Assembly: GCF_025966695.1 (NCBI RefSeq)
Contig: NZ_JAOEIY010000003.1
Location: 186,001-250,000 of the forward strand
Length of the DNA stretch: 64,000 bases
Direction: 5' to 3'
DNA from: Stutzerimonas sp. S1
GTDB taxonomy: Bacteria; Pseudomonadota; Gammaproteobacteria; Pseudomonadales; Pseudomonadaceae
Of the stretch, positions 8,589 to 17,109 are shown in pieces (positions within the stretch are counted from its first letter, which is position 1; each line of letters opens with the position of its first letter). Made by a program: the position numbers and the translations under genes. The notes under the pieces were generated by a model. It was not told the origin of the DNA. It did no database searches and saw only the letters and a list, made by a program, of their open reading frames with translations.

Positions 8589-9790
8589 CGCAACAGCTCC
8601 AGGCTGCGATCCAGCGCCTCGAAGAAGCGCTGCAGGTCGCCGCCGTCGTTGTACAGGCCGAGCGAGACGCGAATCGCGCCGGTGAGGCCCAGTTCCTTCA
8701 TCAGCGGCATCGCGCAGTGATTGCCGCTGCGCACGGCGATGCCCTGCTCGGTGAGCAGGTGCGCCAGGTCGGAATGGTGTACGCCATCGACGACGAAGCT
8801 GGCGAGCGCGACGCTGGGCGCGCCAAGCAAGCGCACGCCTTTGCGCTGGCGCAGGCCGTCGAGCAGGTCGCGGTGTAGCGCCACTTCGTGCGCCTCGATC
8901 GCTGCTGCGTCCAGCCCGGCGAGGTAATCCAGGCTGGCGCCCAGGCCGATCACTCCAGCGATCGGCGGGGTGCCCGCTTCGAAGCCGAGCGGCGCCGCGT
9001 GGAATTCGGCGCTGTGGTATTCGGCGACGCGCACCATCTCACCGCCGAACTGCCAGTGCCTGAGCTGCAGCAACGACTCGCCACGGCCATAGAGCACGCC
9101 GACGCCGTCCGGCCCGTAGAGCTTGTGGCTGGACATCACGTAGAAATCGCAGGCGAGCGCCTGCAGGTCGTGGCGACCGTGCACCACGCCCTGCGCGCCG
9201 TCGACGATGGTCAGCGCGCCCTGCGCCCTGGCCAGCGCCAGCAGCGCCTGCAGCGGCTGCCAGCTGCCCAGCACGTTGGATAGCTGGCTTACCGCGAGCA
9301 GGCGGGTGCGCGGGCCGATCAGTGCCGTAGCGGCCGGCAGGTCGATAAGGCCTTGCGCATCCAGCGGCAGCACCACCAGGCGGGCACCCCGACGCAGAGC
9401 GAGCTGCTGCCAGGGCAGCAGATTGGCATGGTGCTCCAGTGCACTGATGACGATCTCGTCGCCGGCCTGCAGCAGATGCTCCAGCCCGTAGGCCAGCAGG
9501 TTCAGCGCCTCGGTGGCGCCGCGGGTAAAGACGATCTCGGTCGGGCCGGCGGCGTTTAACCACCGCGCAGCCTTGACCCGCGCGTCCTCGAAGGCGTGCG
9601 TGGCGCGTTCGGCCGGCTGGTGCTGGGCGCGGTGCACGTTGGCGGCGCCGCAGGTGTAGTAACCGGTCAGCGCGTCGATCAGCGCCTGCGGCTTCTGCGC
9701 GGTGGCGGCGCTGTCGAGATAGGTCTGGCCCTGGGCTTCGAGCACGGCCAGGGCCGGGAAGTCGGCACGCCAGGGGGAATGCAAAATCAT
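8585..9790 (-). CDS. csdA: Cysteine desulfurase, SufS/CsdA class
   Basis: A PLP enzyme that removes sulfur from cysteine for delivery to CsdE and onward to Fe-S or thiolation pathways. With the start at 9790 (MILHSPWRADFPALAVLEAQ) it is 401 residues. The PLP lysine is Lys223 in VMSSHKLYGPDG, the PLP-stacking His is in SALEHHANLLPW, and the catalytic Cys lies in the short group II loop AVRSGNHCAMP. The upstream in-frame ATG at 9829 would add a proline-rich tail not typical of the family. It precedes csdE with a four-base overlap and follows dapD by 64 bp. Confidence 0.9.
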   Translation of the reverse strand: MILHSPWRADFPALAVLEAQGQTYLDSAATAQKPQALIDALTGYYTCGAANVHRAQHQPAERATHAFEDARVKAARWLNAAGPTEIVFTRGATEALNLLAYGLEHLLQAGDEIVISALEHHANLLPWQQLALRRGARLVVLPLDAQGLIDLPAATALIGPRTRLLAVSQLSNVLGSWQPLQALLALARAQGALTIVDGAQGVVHGRHDLQALACDFYVMSSHKLYGPDGVGVLYGRGESLLQLRHWQFGGEMVRVAEYHSAEFHAAPLGFEAGTPPIAGVIGLGASLDYLAGLDAAAIEAHEVALHRDLLDGLRQRKGVRLLGAPSVALASFVVDGVHHSDLAHLLTEQGIAVRSGNHCAMPLMKELGLTGAIRVSLGLYNDGGDLQRFFEALDRSLELLR

Positions 9791-9854
9791 GTCTGGCCTC
9801 GGCGTGATGCGCGGATTACCGGGCGCCAAGCGCGCCGGTAATCCTGGTCGGCGC

Positions 9855-10889
9855 TCAGTTGTGCGCGTGCAGTGCTTCGTTCAGCTCGATCGCCGACTTG
9901 TGGGTCTTGCACTCCACCGCGCCGGTCTGCGAGTTGCGGCGGAACAGCAGGTCCGGCTGACCGGCCAGATCGCGTGCCTTGACCACCTGCACCAGCTGGC
10001 TGTTCTCGTCGAGCAGGCTGACCTTGGTCCCGGCGGTGATGTACAGACCGGATTCGACGGTGTTGCGGTCGCCCAGCGGGATACCGATGCCGGCATTGGC
10101 GCCGATCAGGCAGCCTTCGCCCACGGAAATCACGATGTTGCCGCCGCCGGACAGGGTGCCCATCGTCGAGCAGCCGCCGCCGAGGTCCGAGCCCTTGCCG
10201 ACGAACACGCCGGCCGACACGCGGCCTTCGATCATCCCGGGGCCGGCGGTGCCAGCATTGAAGTTGATGAAGCCTTCGTGCATCACCGTGGTGCCTTCGC
10301 CGACATAGGCGCCCAGGCGCACGCGGGCGCTATCGGCGATGCGTACACCGGTCGGGACCACGTAGTCGGTCATTTTCGGGAACTTGTCCACCGAGAACAC
10401 CTCCAGCAGGTCGCCCTTCAGGCGCGCTTCCAGCTGGCGCTCGCTCAGTTCGGCGAGGTCAATCGCACCCTGGCTGGTCCAGGCGACGTTGGGCAGCAGT
10501 GGGAAGATGCCGGACAGGTTCAGACCGTGCGGCTTGACCAGGCGGTGCGAGAGCAGGTGCAGCTTGAGATAGGCTTCGGGGGTCGAGGTCGGCGCAGCGT
10601 CTTCGGCCAGCAGGGTCACGACCAGCGGGCGCTGGCTCTCGGCCAGACGGGTGAGCAGGGCGTGCTGCGCGGCGTCGAGCGGCTTGACCGCATCGGCCAG
10701 CTCGGCGGCCTGGTTAATGGTGATGGCGATGGCCTGGTTGCCACCGGTGTAACCCAGGATCGGGCTGATCGCGGCGACCAGTTCACCCGCCGGCTGCAGC
10801 AGTGGCAGCGAATAGAAGACTTCCAGCCAGTCGCCCTGGCGGTTCTGAGTGCCGACACCGAAGGCCAGGCTGAAGAGGGTGGTAGACAT
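9855..10889 (-). CDS. dapD: 2,3,4,5-tetrahydropyridine-2,6-dicarboxylate N-succinyltransferase
   Basis: Lysine/diaminopimelate pathway enzyme that succinylates tetrahydrodipicolinate. It has 344 residues, the length of the longer Pseudomonas/actinobacterial type rather than the 274-residue E. coli form. The C-terminal half is a left-handed beta-helix built of hexapeptide repeats, seen from GVRIADSARVRLGAYVGEG through GRVSAGVFVGKGSDLGGG to GEGCLIGANAGIGIPLGD. It lies between csdA and the ArsC-like gene, with dapC 1.5 kb further on, the arrangement known in Pseudomonas. Confidence 0.95.
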   Translation of the reverse strand: MSTTLFSLAFGVGTQNRQGDWLEVFYSLPLLQPAGELVAAISPILGYTGGNQAIAITINQAAELADAVKPLDAAQHALLTRLAESQRPLVVTLLAEDAAPTSTPEAYLKLHLLSHRLVKPHGLNLSGIFPLLPNVAWTSQGAIDLAELSERQLEARLKGDLLEVFSVDKFPKMTDYVVPTGVRIADSARVRLGAYVGEGTTVMHEGFINFNAGTAGPGMIEGRVSAGVFVGKGSDLGGGCSTMGTLSGGGNIVISVGEGCLIGANAGIGIPLGDRNTVESGLYITAGTKVSLLDENSQLVQVVKARDLAGQPDLLFRRNSQTGAVECKTHKSAIELNEALHAHN

Positions 10890-10934
10890 AAGAGAATCCT
10901 TTGTGGTGTTACGGTCCGTGCTGACGGACCGCTA

Positions 10935-11306
10935 TCAGTTCGAGATCGCCAAGGCGGCGGCGTAGAGGTCCGGCTTGAAACCGATCAGGGTCCGGTTGCC
11001 CAGATCGAGCACGGGACGTTTGATCATCGACGGCTGGGCCAGCATCAGTTCGATGGCCTTGGTCTGGTCGAGATCGGCTTTCTGCGCGTCTTCCAGTTTG
11101 CGGAAGGTTGTGCCGGCGCGGTTGAGCACCGTCTGCCAGCCGTGTTCAGCACACCAGGCTTCCAGGCGAGCGCGGTCGATGCCGGCGCTCTTGTAATCAT
11201 GGAAGGTGTAATTCACGTCATGTTCGTCGAGCCAGCTACGGGCCTTCTTCATCGTGTCGCAGGCCTTGATGCCGTAAAGGCACATTCCCTTGATGTCATC
11301 GGGCAT
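10935..11306 (-). CDS. yffB: ArsC/Spx-like reductase-fold protein (YffB family)
   Basis: A thioredoxin-fold protein of 123 residues. The N-terminal CxxxT-like site (YGIKACDTMKKARSWLDEH) and the TTFRKLED...PSMIKRPVLD block match YffB, a relative of arsenate reductase that is glutathione-dependent and does not necessarily act on arsenate. The start at 11306 (MPDDIKGMCLYG) has a GGAGAG at proper spacing; an alternative ATG is at 11285. Its position between dapD and dapC is conserved in Pseudomonas, with no known functional reason. Confidence 0.82.
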   Translation of the reverse strand: MPDDIKGMCLYGIKACDTMKKARSWLDEHDVNYTFHDYKSAGIDRARLEAWCAEHGWQTVLNRAGTTFRKLEDAQKADLDQTKAIELMLAQPSMIKRPVLDLGNRTLIGFKPDLYAAALAISN

Positions 11307-11444
11307 AACGACTCTCCAAACTCCTGCAAAACCGGGTCGCGGATTATGCCACGCTCGGCCGTCACGTGTCGGCGGCGTTACCGCGCGCATCGGTGCGCTT
11401 GCCGGCGCAGGCCACGTGGCGTGGCTATGCTTACGACAGCGTAG

Positions 11445-11774
11445 TCAGACCCTGCCGGCCTCGCCCAGTGCCTGTTCGATGGTCTCGGCATCCGTCGGGC
11501 GAACCAGACGGGCGATTTCGACACCCTGCTGCAGCAGGATCAGCGTCGGCCATAGCTTGACGCGGAATGAGCGCCCGAGCGGCTTGCCGGGTCCGTCCTC
11601 GATCTTCAGGTGGCGGATGCCGGGGCGTTCGGCCAGCACGGCTGCCAGATGCGGCTGAGCGGCGCGGCAATGGCCGCACCAGGGTGTGCCGAATTCGAGC
11701 AGGGTCGTGCCCGCGAGGGCATCGACTTCCGCGCGGCTGGGTTCGGTCGCGGCGTAATGTTCGTTCATGGCCAT
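11445..11774 (-). CDS. Thioredoxin-family protein with WCGHC active site
   Basis: A 109-residue cytoplasmic thioredoxin-like protein. The active site is LLEFGTPWCGHCRAAQPHL, with CGHC in place of the CGPC of thioredoxin; CGHC is typical of protein disulfide isomerases and makes the site more oxidising. The cis-proline region is in VKLWPTLILLQQG. There is no signal peptide. Start codons at 11774 (MAMNEHYAA) and 11768 are both possible. Confidence 0.82.
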   Translation of the reverse strand: MAMNEHYAATEPSRAEVDALAGTTLLEFGTPWCGHCRAAQPHLAAVLAERPGIRHLKIEDGPGKPLGRSFRVKLWPTLILLQQGVEIARLVRPTDAETIEQALGEAGRV

Positions 11775-11906
11775 CAGGCTTCTCCCGCGGTGGTGAGTGG
11801 ATGGTGTTCAGAGTTCCTGCCCCGGGGGCTGGTTCAGGCTGGACCTGCGACCTTTTACCAGGGCGCTGTTGTCCATTGGTGACAACCGTAACGACAAGGG
11901 GAATCC

Positions 11907-12152
11907 ATGGCACGCAAACATTTCGAACACTTCGAGGCGCTGTCTTCGGCGGTCCCGGCAGAGGATGCCTATGAGGCGATTATCGCCGTCAAGCGGCGGG
12001 GCGCCGATGAGCACCTGCATATCTTCAAGGTCGCTGCTGGCCGTCGATTCGATCTGTTCTCCGAAGCGGAGACGGCGGCCGAGGCTGCGCTGAACAAGGT
12101 GCGCGAGGTCAATGAGGACGGTGAGCTGATCTGGGAAGAGCACGCCAACTGA
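11907..12152 (+). CDS. Small conserved hypothetical protein
   Basis: An 81-residue basic-to-acidic soluble protein beginning MARKHFEHFEALSSAVPAED, with an aggg-aatcc leader. The segment YEAIIAVKRRGADEHLHIFK followed by RRFDLFSEAETAAEAALNKV suggests a small alpha/beta fold, but I cannot assign a family or role. It is followed 16 bp later by another small gene in the same direction, so the two are probably co-transcribed. Confidence 0.65.
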   Translation: MARKHFEHFEALSSAVPAEDAYEAIIAVKRRGADEHLHIFKVAAGRRFDLFSEAETAAEAALNKVREVNEDGELIWEEHAN

Positions 12153-12168
12153 GGCGAAGGAGGTAGGC

Positions 12169-12318
12169 ATGAGCGAGCGAGACAAGCAGAGCGAGCACGA
12201 CCGCCACGAGCCTGACGATGAACAGCGCAAGGCCGATCTGCCGGAGCACATGAAGCCGGAGAACCTGAAGAAGCTGCGCGACTATGGCAAGGACAGCATT
12301 CCGCCCGGCGTGTACTGA
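12169..12318 (+). CDS. Very small hydrophilic protein, 49 residues
   Basis: Encoded just downstream of the preceding small gene, with a strong AAGGAGG ending a few bases before the ATG at 12169. The product starts MSERDKQSEHDRHEPDDEQR and ends GKDSIPPGVY. It is extremely charged, without hydrophobic core or cysteines, and likely disordered. The good ribosome-binding site, clean stop and terminator just after it argue for a real gene. Function unknown. Confidence 0.6.
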   Translation: MSERDKQSEHDRHEPDDEQRKADLPEHMKPENLKKLRDYGKDSIPPGVY

Positions 12319-12325
12319 GTGAGCG

Positions 12326-12349
12326 CCCCGGGAGCAGCTGCTCCCGGGG
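12326..12349. terminator. Perfect 24-bp palindrome between convergent genes
   Basis: Twelve-base arms (ccccgggagcag and its complement) meet with no loop bases, eight bases after the small gene's stop and seven bases before the dapC stop on the other strand. It lacks a clear T-tract, so it is best read as a bidirectional hairpin terminator or mRNA-end stabiliser. Confidence 0.6.
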
Positions 12350-12356
12350 ATAGGGT

Positions 12357-13553
12357 TCAGCGGCTTTCGATGAAGCGGCGAATGCGCTGGGCCGCCTCGG
12401 TGCACTCGGTCAGCGGGGCGACCAGTGCCATGCGCACCCGTCCGGCGCCCGGGTTGAAGCCATCGACTTCGCGCGAGAGGTAGGAGCCGGGTACGACGGT
12501 GACGTGCTCGCTGGCGAACAGCTCGCGGGTGAAATCCTGATCGTCCCCTGGCGTCTTCGCCCACAGGTAGAAGCCGCCGTCCGGGCGCTGCACATCCAGC
12601 ACCGGCGTGAGGATTTCCAGCGCCGCATCGAACTTCGCCCGGTAAAGCTCGCGGTTGGCGCGCACGTGGATCTCGTCGCTCCACGCCGCTACGCTGGCAA
12701 GCTGGGTCTGCACTGGCATCGCGCAACCGTGGTAGGTGCGATAGAGCAGGAAGGCCTTGAGGATATCGGCATCGCCGGCCACGAAGCCCGAGCGCAGCCC
12801 CGGCAGGTTGGAGCGCTTGGACAGGCTGTGAAAGACCACGCAGCGCTTGTAGTCATGGCGACCGAGCGCCGCGCAGGCGGTCAGCAGGCCTGCCGGCGGG
12901 TTGGCCTCATCGAAATAGAGTTCGCTGTAACACTCGTCGGCAGCGATCACGAAGTCATGCTCGTCGGCCAGGGCGATCAGCTTTTGCAAGGTTTCCAGCG
13001 GCACCAGTGCGCCGGTGGGATTGCCCGGCGAGCAGAGGAACAGGATCTGGCAGCGTTGCCAGACCTCGCTCGGCACCGCGTCGAAATCCGGATTGAAGCC
13101 GTTTTCGGCCAGGCACGGCAGGTAGTGCGGGGTGGCCCCGGCCAGCAGCGCCGCGCCCTCGTAGATCTGATAGAACGGGTTGGGACTCACCACCAGACCG
13201 TCGGCGGCACGGCTAACCACTGTCTGGGTGAAGGCGAACAATGCCTCGCGGGTGCCGTTGACCGGCAGCACCTGGCGCGCCGGATCGACTGCGCCTGCAG
13301 CCAGGCCGAAGCGCCGTTCGCACCAGCCGGCGATCGCTTCACGCAACGCGGGGATGCCCAGCGTGGTCGGATAGACCGACAACTGGTCGAGATTGTCGGC
13401 CAGTGCCTGGGCGACGAACTCCGGCGAACGATGCTTGGGTTCGCCAATCGACAGCGCGATCGGCCGCTTGTCTGCGGGTGGTACCACGCCGGCGAGCAGG
13501 CCGCGGAGTTTCTCGAAGGGATAGGGCTGCAGCAGGGTCAGGGCGTCATTCAT
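12357..13553 (-). CDS. dapC: N-succinyldiaminopimelate aminotransferase
   Basis: A PLP-dependent class I/II aminotransferase of 398 residues that follows DapD in lysine/peptidoglycan synthesis. The PLP lysine lies in VVFHSLSKRSNLPGLRSGF, preceded by DFVIAADECYSELYF, the Asp that contacts the PLP ring nitrogen. The N-terminal ALSIGEPKHRSPEFV and YPTTLGIPALREAIAGW blocks match DapC of Pseudomonas. Placement close to dapD supports this over other aminotransferases of the same fold. Confidence 0.92.
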   Translation of the reverse strand: MNDALTLLQPYPFEKLRGLLAGVVPPADKRPIALSIGEPKHRSPEFVAQALADNLDQLSVYPTTLGIPALREAIAGWCERRFGLAAGAVDPARQVLPVNGTREALFAFTQTVVSRAADGLVVSPNPFYQIYEGAALLAGATPHYLPCLAENGFNPDFDAVPSEVWQRCQILFLCSPGNPTGALVPLETLQKLIALADEHDFVIAADECYSELYFDEANPPAGLLTACAALGRHDYKRCVVFHSLSKRSNLPGLRSGFVAGDADILKAFLLYRTYHGCAMPVQTQLASVAAWSDEIHVRANRELYRAKFDAALEILTPVLDVQRPDGGFYLWAKTPGDDQDFTRELFASEHVTVVPGSYLSREVDGFNPGAGRVRMALVAPLTECTEAAQRIRRFIESR

Positions 13554-13606
13554 GATTCTGTTTCTTTGTCAGGTCGCGAGGCGCGCTCGCCGCGCCTCGA
13601 ATGGAT

Positions 13607-14269
13607 TCAGTCGTTGCGGGCGCCGCCGTAGTAGGCGCAACCGCGCAGGAGCCGGCCGTCATCGAGCCGCAGCTGGGCACGCAGGTGGCTGAGTGCGCCG
13701 CTGGCGCTGTCCTGGCAGCGCTGCGGCGTCAGCCAGAGTTGCAGCTGCTGCTGGTTGGCTTCGCTGCTGAAGGCCAGCCGACCCTCGGGAAGCTGCTCCT
13801 CCAGATAGGGTAGAGCCACGGCTGGTTCGCCCTGACGTTCGAGCAACAGGCCTTCGCGGTTGATCATCACGCTCCAGCCCGGTTCATGGCCGCTGGCACG
13901 CACGATCAGGCGCGGAAAGTTCGCATCCGCGCAGCCTGGCCCCTCGCCCTGTAGACGGTAGACACGGCTAACGGCGAGCGTCGTCTGTTGCAGGTCGAGC
14001 GCACCGCGCACGTCAGCGAACAGCTGCGGATTGCCATCATCTAGCAGTGCTGAAGTTGCTTCCTTCAAATCACCGGCAGCGGTGGCATCGCTGACCTTCA
14101 GCGGGGGGAGCGAGCTGCAGGGGCGCAATTGCAGCTGGCCATCATGCAGGGTCAGCGCACCCTGCAGGCGTTCGCCGGCCGGCAGCGGCGGGGTGCTGGC
14201 AGAAAACAGGGACTGGCAGCCGGCAAACAGCGGGAGCAGGGCGAGCAATAGGGCGCGAGCGGCGGTCAT
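13607..14269 (-). CDS. Putative lipoprotein, COG3650-like
   Basis: The protein of 220 residues starts MTAARALLLALLPLFAGCQS, a lipoprotein signal with lipobox FAGC, so it should be anchored in the envelope. The body is beta-rich with two domain-like halves: LPAGERLQGALTLHDGQLQL...RPCSSLPP, then a C-terminal block FPRLIVRASGHEPGWSVMIN that recalls the COG3650/META-like family of predicted membrane lipoproteins. Conserved cysteines GPGCAD and LTPQRCQD may pair. It lies downstream of the DUF3108 gene in the purMN neighbourhood. Confidence 0.72.
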   Translation of the reverse strand: MTAARALLLALLPLFAGCQSLFSASTPPLPAGERLQGALTLHDGQLQLRPCSSLPPLKVSDATAAGDLKEATSALLDDGNPQLFADVRGALDLQQTTLAVSRVYRLQGEGPGCADANFPRLIVRASGHEPGWSVMINREGLLLERQGEPAVALPYLEEQLPEGRLAFSSEANQQQLQLWLTPQRCQDSASGALSHLRAQLRLDDGRLLRGCAYYGGARND

Positions 14270-14318
14270 GATGTTCTCGGCTGGAGAGAAGTGGTGCCGG
14301 GCAGGCCGGCACCGAGGA

Positions 14319-15029
14319 TCAGTTGCCTTTGACGGCGCGGCCGTCGACGCTGCCTTCTTGCAGCATGATCTGGTACTGCTTGCCGTCTTTTTCCACCTGG
14401 TGCAGGCGCACCAGCAGATAGTTCCAGTTCTTGGCGAACCAGAGGACGGTTTCGCGCTTGCTCTGCGTCGGGTCGCGCACTCGCTCGACCTTGATCGCAT
14501 CGACCTGGCCAGCCTTGGTGTCGACCTTCTCCTCGCCGAGCACACGGAAGTCGTAGGTTTCGATCTCGTCGCCGTCGACCACCTGGTAGCTCATGCTCTG
14601 CTTGCCCGCGGCCACCTCGTGCTGCAGGGCGAGCTGATAGGTGGACTTGTCCAGCAGGCCACGATGCAGCGGCAGGCTGACCGTATCGCCGCGGTCGCTG
14701 CCGACCACCTGCTTGGCTTGCCAGTCGAAGTTGTGCTTGACCTTCTTGCCCTTGCCCAGGCCGCCGCGCTTGAGCCGGTAGCTGTCCGGCAGGAAGGTGT
14801 CGCCCTCGACGCGGAAGGTGCTGCGTTCGCTGAAGCTGGCGACCAGCATCGAGGCCTCGAAATCGAGCTGCCAGCGACCGTCCGCCAGTTTCTCCAGGCT
14901 GCGTTCGGCGGTGCCGCTGACCGGCACCTGGGTCCAGTCGGCGGTGTAGCTGGCGGAGAAGGGCTTGAGCTCCAGCGCGTGGACCGGCAGGGTCAGCACG
15001 GCGAGAGCGAGCAGCAAGGCGCGACGCAT
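14319..15029 (-). CDS. DUF3108 domain periplasmic protein
   Basis: 236 residues with a signal peptide (MRRALLLALAVLTLPVHALE) and the DUF3108 pattern, a lipid-binding-like beta barrel: LKPFSASYTADWTQVPVSGT, then SYRLKRGGLGKGKKVKHNFD, then IKVERVRDPTQSKRETVLWF. It is expected in the periplasm, without a firm function. It immediately follows purN by 8 bp, an arrangement common in Pseudomonas, so it probably shares the purMN transcript. Confidence 0.85.
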   Translation of the reverse strand: MRRALLLALAVLTLPVHALELKPFSASYTADWTQVPVSGTAERSLEKLADGRWQLDFEASMLVASFSERSTFRVEGDTFLPDSYRLKRGGLGKGKKVKHNFDWQAKQVVGSDRGDTVSLPLHRGLLDKSTYQLALQHEVAAGKQSMSYQVVDGDEIETYDFRVLGEEKVDTKAGQVDAIKVERVRDPTQSKRETVLWFAKNWNYLLVRLHQVEKDGKQYQIMLQEGSVDGRAVKGN

Positions 15030-15037
15030 AAGTTCTC

Positions 15038-15679
15038 CTAGGTTCGTATCAGATGGCCGGAAGCCGGCAGCTTTTCGCCGTCCAGCATCGCGCCGTGTTC
15101 ACCGAGGCGCAAGCGCCCTTCGGCGAACCAGCGGACGGCGAGTGGGTAGATGCGATGCTCTTCGAGGTGTACGCGCTCGGTCAGCTTCTCAACGTTTTCC
15201 CCGGGATGGATCGGAATCGCCGCCTGGATCGCCACCGGGCCGCCGTCCAGCTCTTCGGTGACGAAATGCACGCTGCAGCCATGTTCGGCATCGCCCGCGG
15301 CGAGGGCGCGGTTGTGTGTATCCAGCCCTTTGTGCCGGGGCAGCAGCGAGGGGTGAATGTTCAGCAGACGGCCCTGGTAATGGCGGACGAAGCCGGGGGT
15401 GAGGATGCGCATGAAACCGGCCAGCACCACCAGGTCCGGCTGGTGGGCGTCGATGGCCTCGATCAGCGCGGCGTCGAATGCTTCACGATCGGCGAAATCC
15501 CGGTGCGACAGGACCTGCGTGGGAATGCCGGCCGCGTGTGCCCGTTGCAGCCCGTAGGCGTCGGCGCGGTTGGAGATCACCGCGCCGATACGTGCCGGGT
15601 TGCTGTCGCTCTGATTGTCGATCAGCGCCTGCAAGTTGCTGCCGGAACCGGAGATCAGGACGACGACATTGCAGGGCAT
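15038..15679 (-). CDS. purN: Phosphoribosylglycinamide formyltransferase
   Basis: Third step of purine synthesis, formylating GAR with 10-formyl-THF. It has 213 residues starting [20 protein letters not shown], the typical P-loop-like GSGSNLQ. The catalytic asparagine-histidine-aspartate set is present in LLNIHPSLLPRHKGLDTH and VHFVTEELDGGPVAIQ. Its start codon overlaps the purM stop by one base (TGATG), so translation is coupled. Confidence 0.95.
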   Translation of the reverse strand: MPCNVVVLISGSGSNLQALIDNQSDSNPARIGAVISNRADAYGLQRAHAAGIPTQVLSHRDFADREAFDAALIEAIDAHQPDLVVLAGFMRILTPGFVRHYQGRLLNIHPSLLPRHKGLDTHNRALAAGDAEHGCSVHFVTEELDGGPVAIQAAIPIHPGENVEKLTERVHLEEHRIYPLAVRWFAEGRLRLGEHGAMLDGEKLPASGHLIRT

Positions 15680-16737
15680 CAGTGGGCTTTCAGGTTGTTC
15701 AGCTGGACCTGGGCCGCGCCTTCGGCAGCCTCGGCGATCTGACCGATCACCCACGGCTGCTCGCCGCTGGCACGCAGGCTGGCCAGAGCAGTCTCAACCT
15801 GATCTTGGGCGACGCAGATGACCATGCCGACGCCGCAGTTCAGCACGCGATGCATCTCATGCTCGTCGACGTTGCCTTTTTCCTGCAGCCAGTCGAATAC
15901 CGCCGGGCGGGACCAGCTGGCGACGTCGATCACCGCCTGGGCGCCTTCCGGCAGCACGCGCGGGATGTTGTCGAGCAGGCCGCCGCCGGTGATGTGGGCC
16001 ATGGCCTTGACCGCGCCGGTGTCCTTGATCAGCTTGAGCAGCGGTTTGACGTAGATGCGGGTCGGCGCCATCAGCAGGTCGGCCAACGGCTTGCCGTCGA
16101 GCTGCACGCTCTCGATATCGGCACCGGCCACCTCGATGATCTTACGGATCAGCGAGTAGCCGTTGGAGTGCGGGCCGGAGGAGGGCAGAGCGATCAGTGC
16201 GTCGCCAGTGGCGACCTTGGAGCCGTCGATGATCTCGGATTTTTCCACCACGCCGACGCAGAAACCGGCCAGGTCGTAGTCCTCGCCCTCGTACATGCCA
16301 GGCATCTCGGCGGTTTCACCGCCCACCAGCGAGCAGCCGGCCAGTTCGCAACCGGCGCCGATGCCGGTGACCACAGTGGCGGCTACGTCGACGTTCAGCT
16401 TGCCGGTAGCGTAGTAGTCGAGGAAGAACAGCGGTTCGGCGCCGCAGACGACGAGGTCGTTGACGCACATGGCGACCAGATCCTGGCCGATGCTGTCGTG
16501 CTTGTTCAGGTTCAGCGCCAGGCGCAGCTTGGTGCCGACGCCATCGGTGCCGGACACCAGCACCGGCTGCTTGTAGCCGGCCGGAATTTCGCACAGGGCG
16601 CCGAAACCGCCCAGACCGCCCATCACTTCAGGGCGCGCGGTGCGTTTGGCCACGCCCTTGATGCGTTCGACCAGCGCTTCGCCTGCATCGATATCGACGC
16701 CAGCGTCCTTGTAGCTGAGGGAGGGTTGCTTGCTCAT
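15679..16737 (-). CDS. purM: Phosphoribosylformylglycinamidine cyclo-ligase (AIR synthetase)
   Basis: Fifth step of purine synthesis. It has 352 residues starting [20 protein letters not shown]. The ATP/substrate-binding block is seen in [20 protein letters not shown] and [20 protein letters not shown], with [11 protein letters not shown] and [18 protein letters not shown] further on. The frame is open for 1.5 kb upstream of 16737 because of the high GC content, but nothing before this ATG resembles PurM. It is co-transcribed with purN, and the divergent DUF2066 gene lies 372 bp away. Confidence 0.96.
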   Translation of the reverse strand: MSKQPSLSYKDAGVDIDAGEALVERIKGVAKRTARPEVMGGLGGFGALCEIPAGYKQPVLVSGTDGVGTKLRLALNLNKHDSIGQDLVAMCVNDLVVCGAEPLFFLDYYATGKLNVDVAATVVTGIGAGCELAGCSLVGGETAEMPGMYEGEDYDLAGFCVGVVEKSEIIDGSKVATGDALIALPSSGPHSNGYSLIRKIIEVAGADIESVQLDGKPLADLLMAPTRIYVKPLLKLIKDTGAVKAMAHITGGGLLDNIPRVLPEGAQAVIDVASWSRPAVFDWLQEKGNVDEHEMHRVLNCGVGMVICVAQDQVETALASLRASGEQPWVIGQIAEAAEGAAQVQLNNLKAH

Positions 16738-17109
16738 AGAGTCCGGGCCTGTGAAAGGAGTGCGGGGTTTCGACCGTGCGATTGGCCAGCCGGAACGAGT
16801 GAAGGACACGCCGCGCGCCAGACTCGATGGCCGTGCGCGGGCAGCCCCGCTCGCTGCGTCTGACTGGCTCTGGGTTCCGGGCCTGGAGAGGGCCGGAGCC
16901 GGTCTGCGGAAAGCGCGCGATTTTATCAGGCTTGCCGCGCAGCGGCCATCCCGCCGGTGGCCAGTGGCGAGGTCGACAGATTCGTGGCGTGCGGCGGTGA
17001 TCCAGCCGACAGGCCGGGAGTGTGTTGGTTGCCGGGTATCTGGCGGCTGTTTAAGGTATAGCGCTCCGTTCCCCGTCCGGTGATCGGTCGTTCCCGCGAG
17101 AAATAATCT
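16738..17109. other. Intergenic region between divergent purM and DUF2066 genes
   Basis: 372 bp without a credible gene. It should hold the promoters of both neighbouring units. I see no convincing PurR-like palindrome by eye, and nothing else stands out. Confidence 0.5.
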
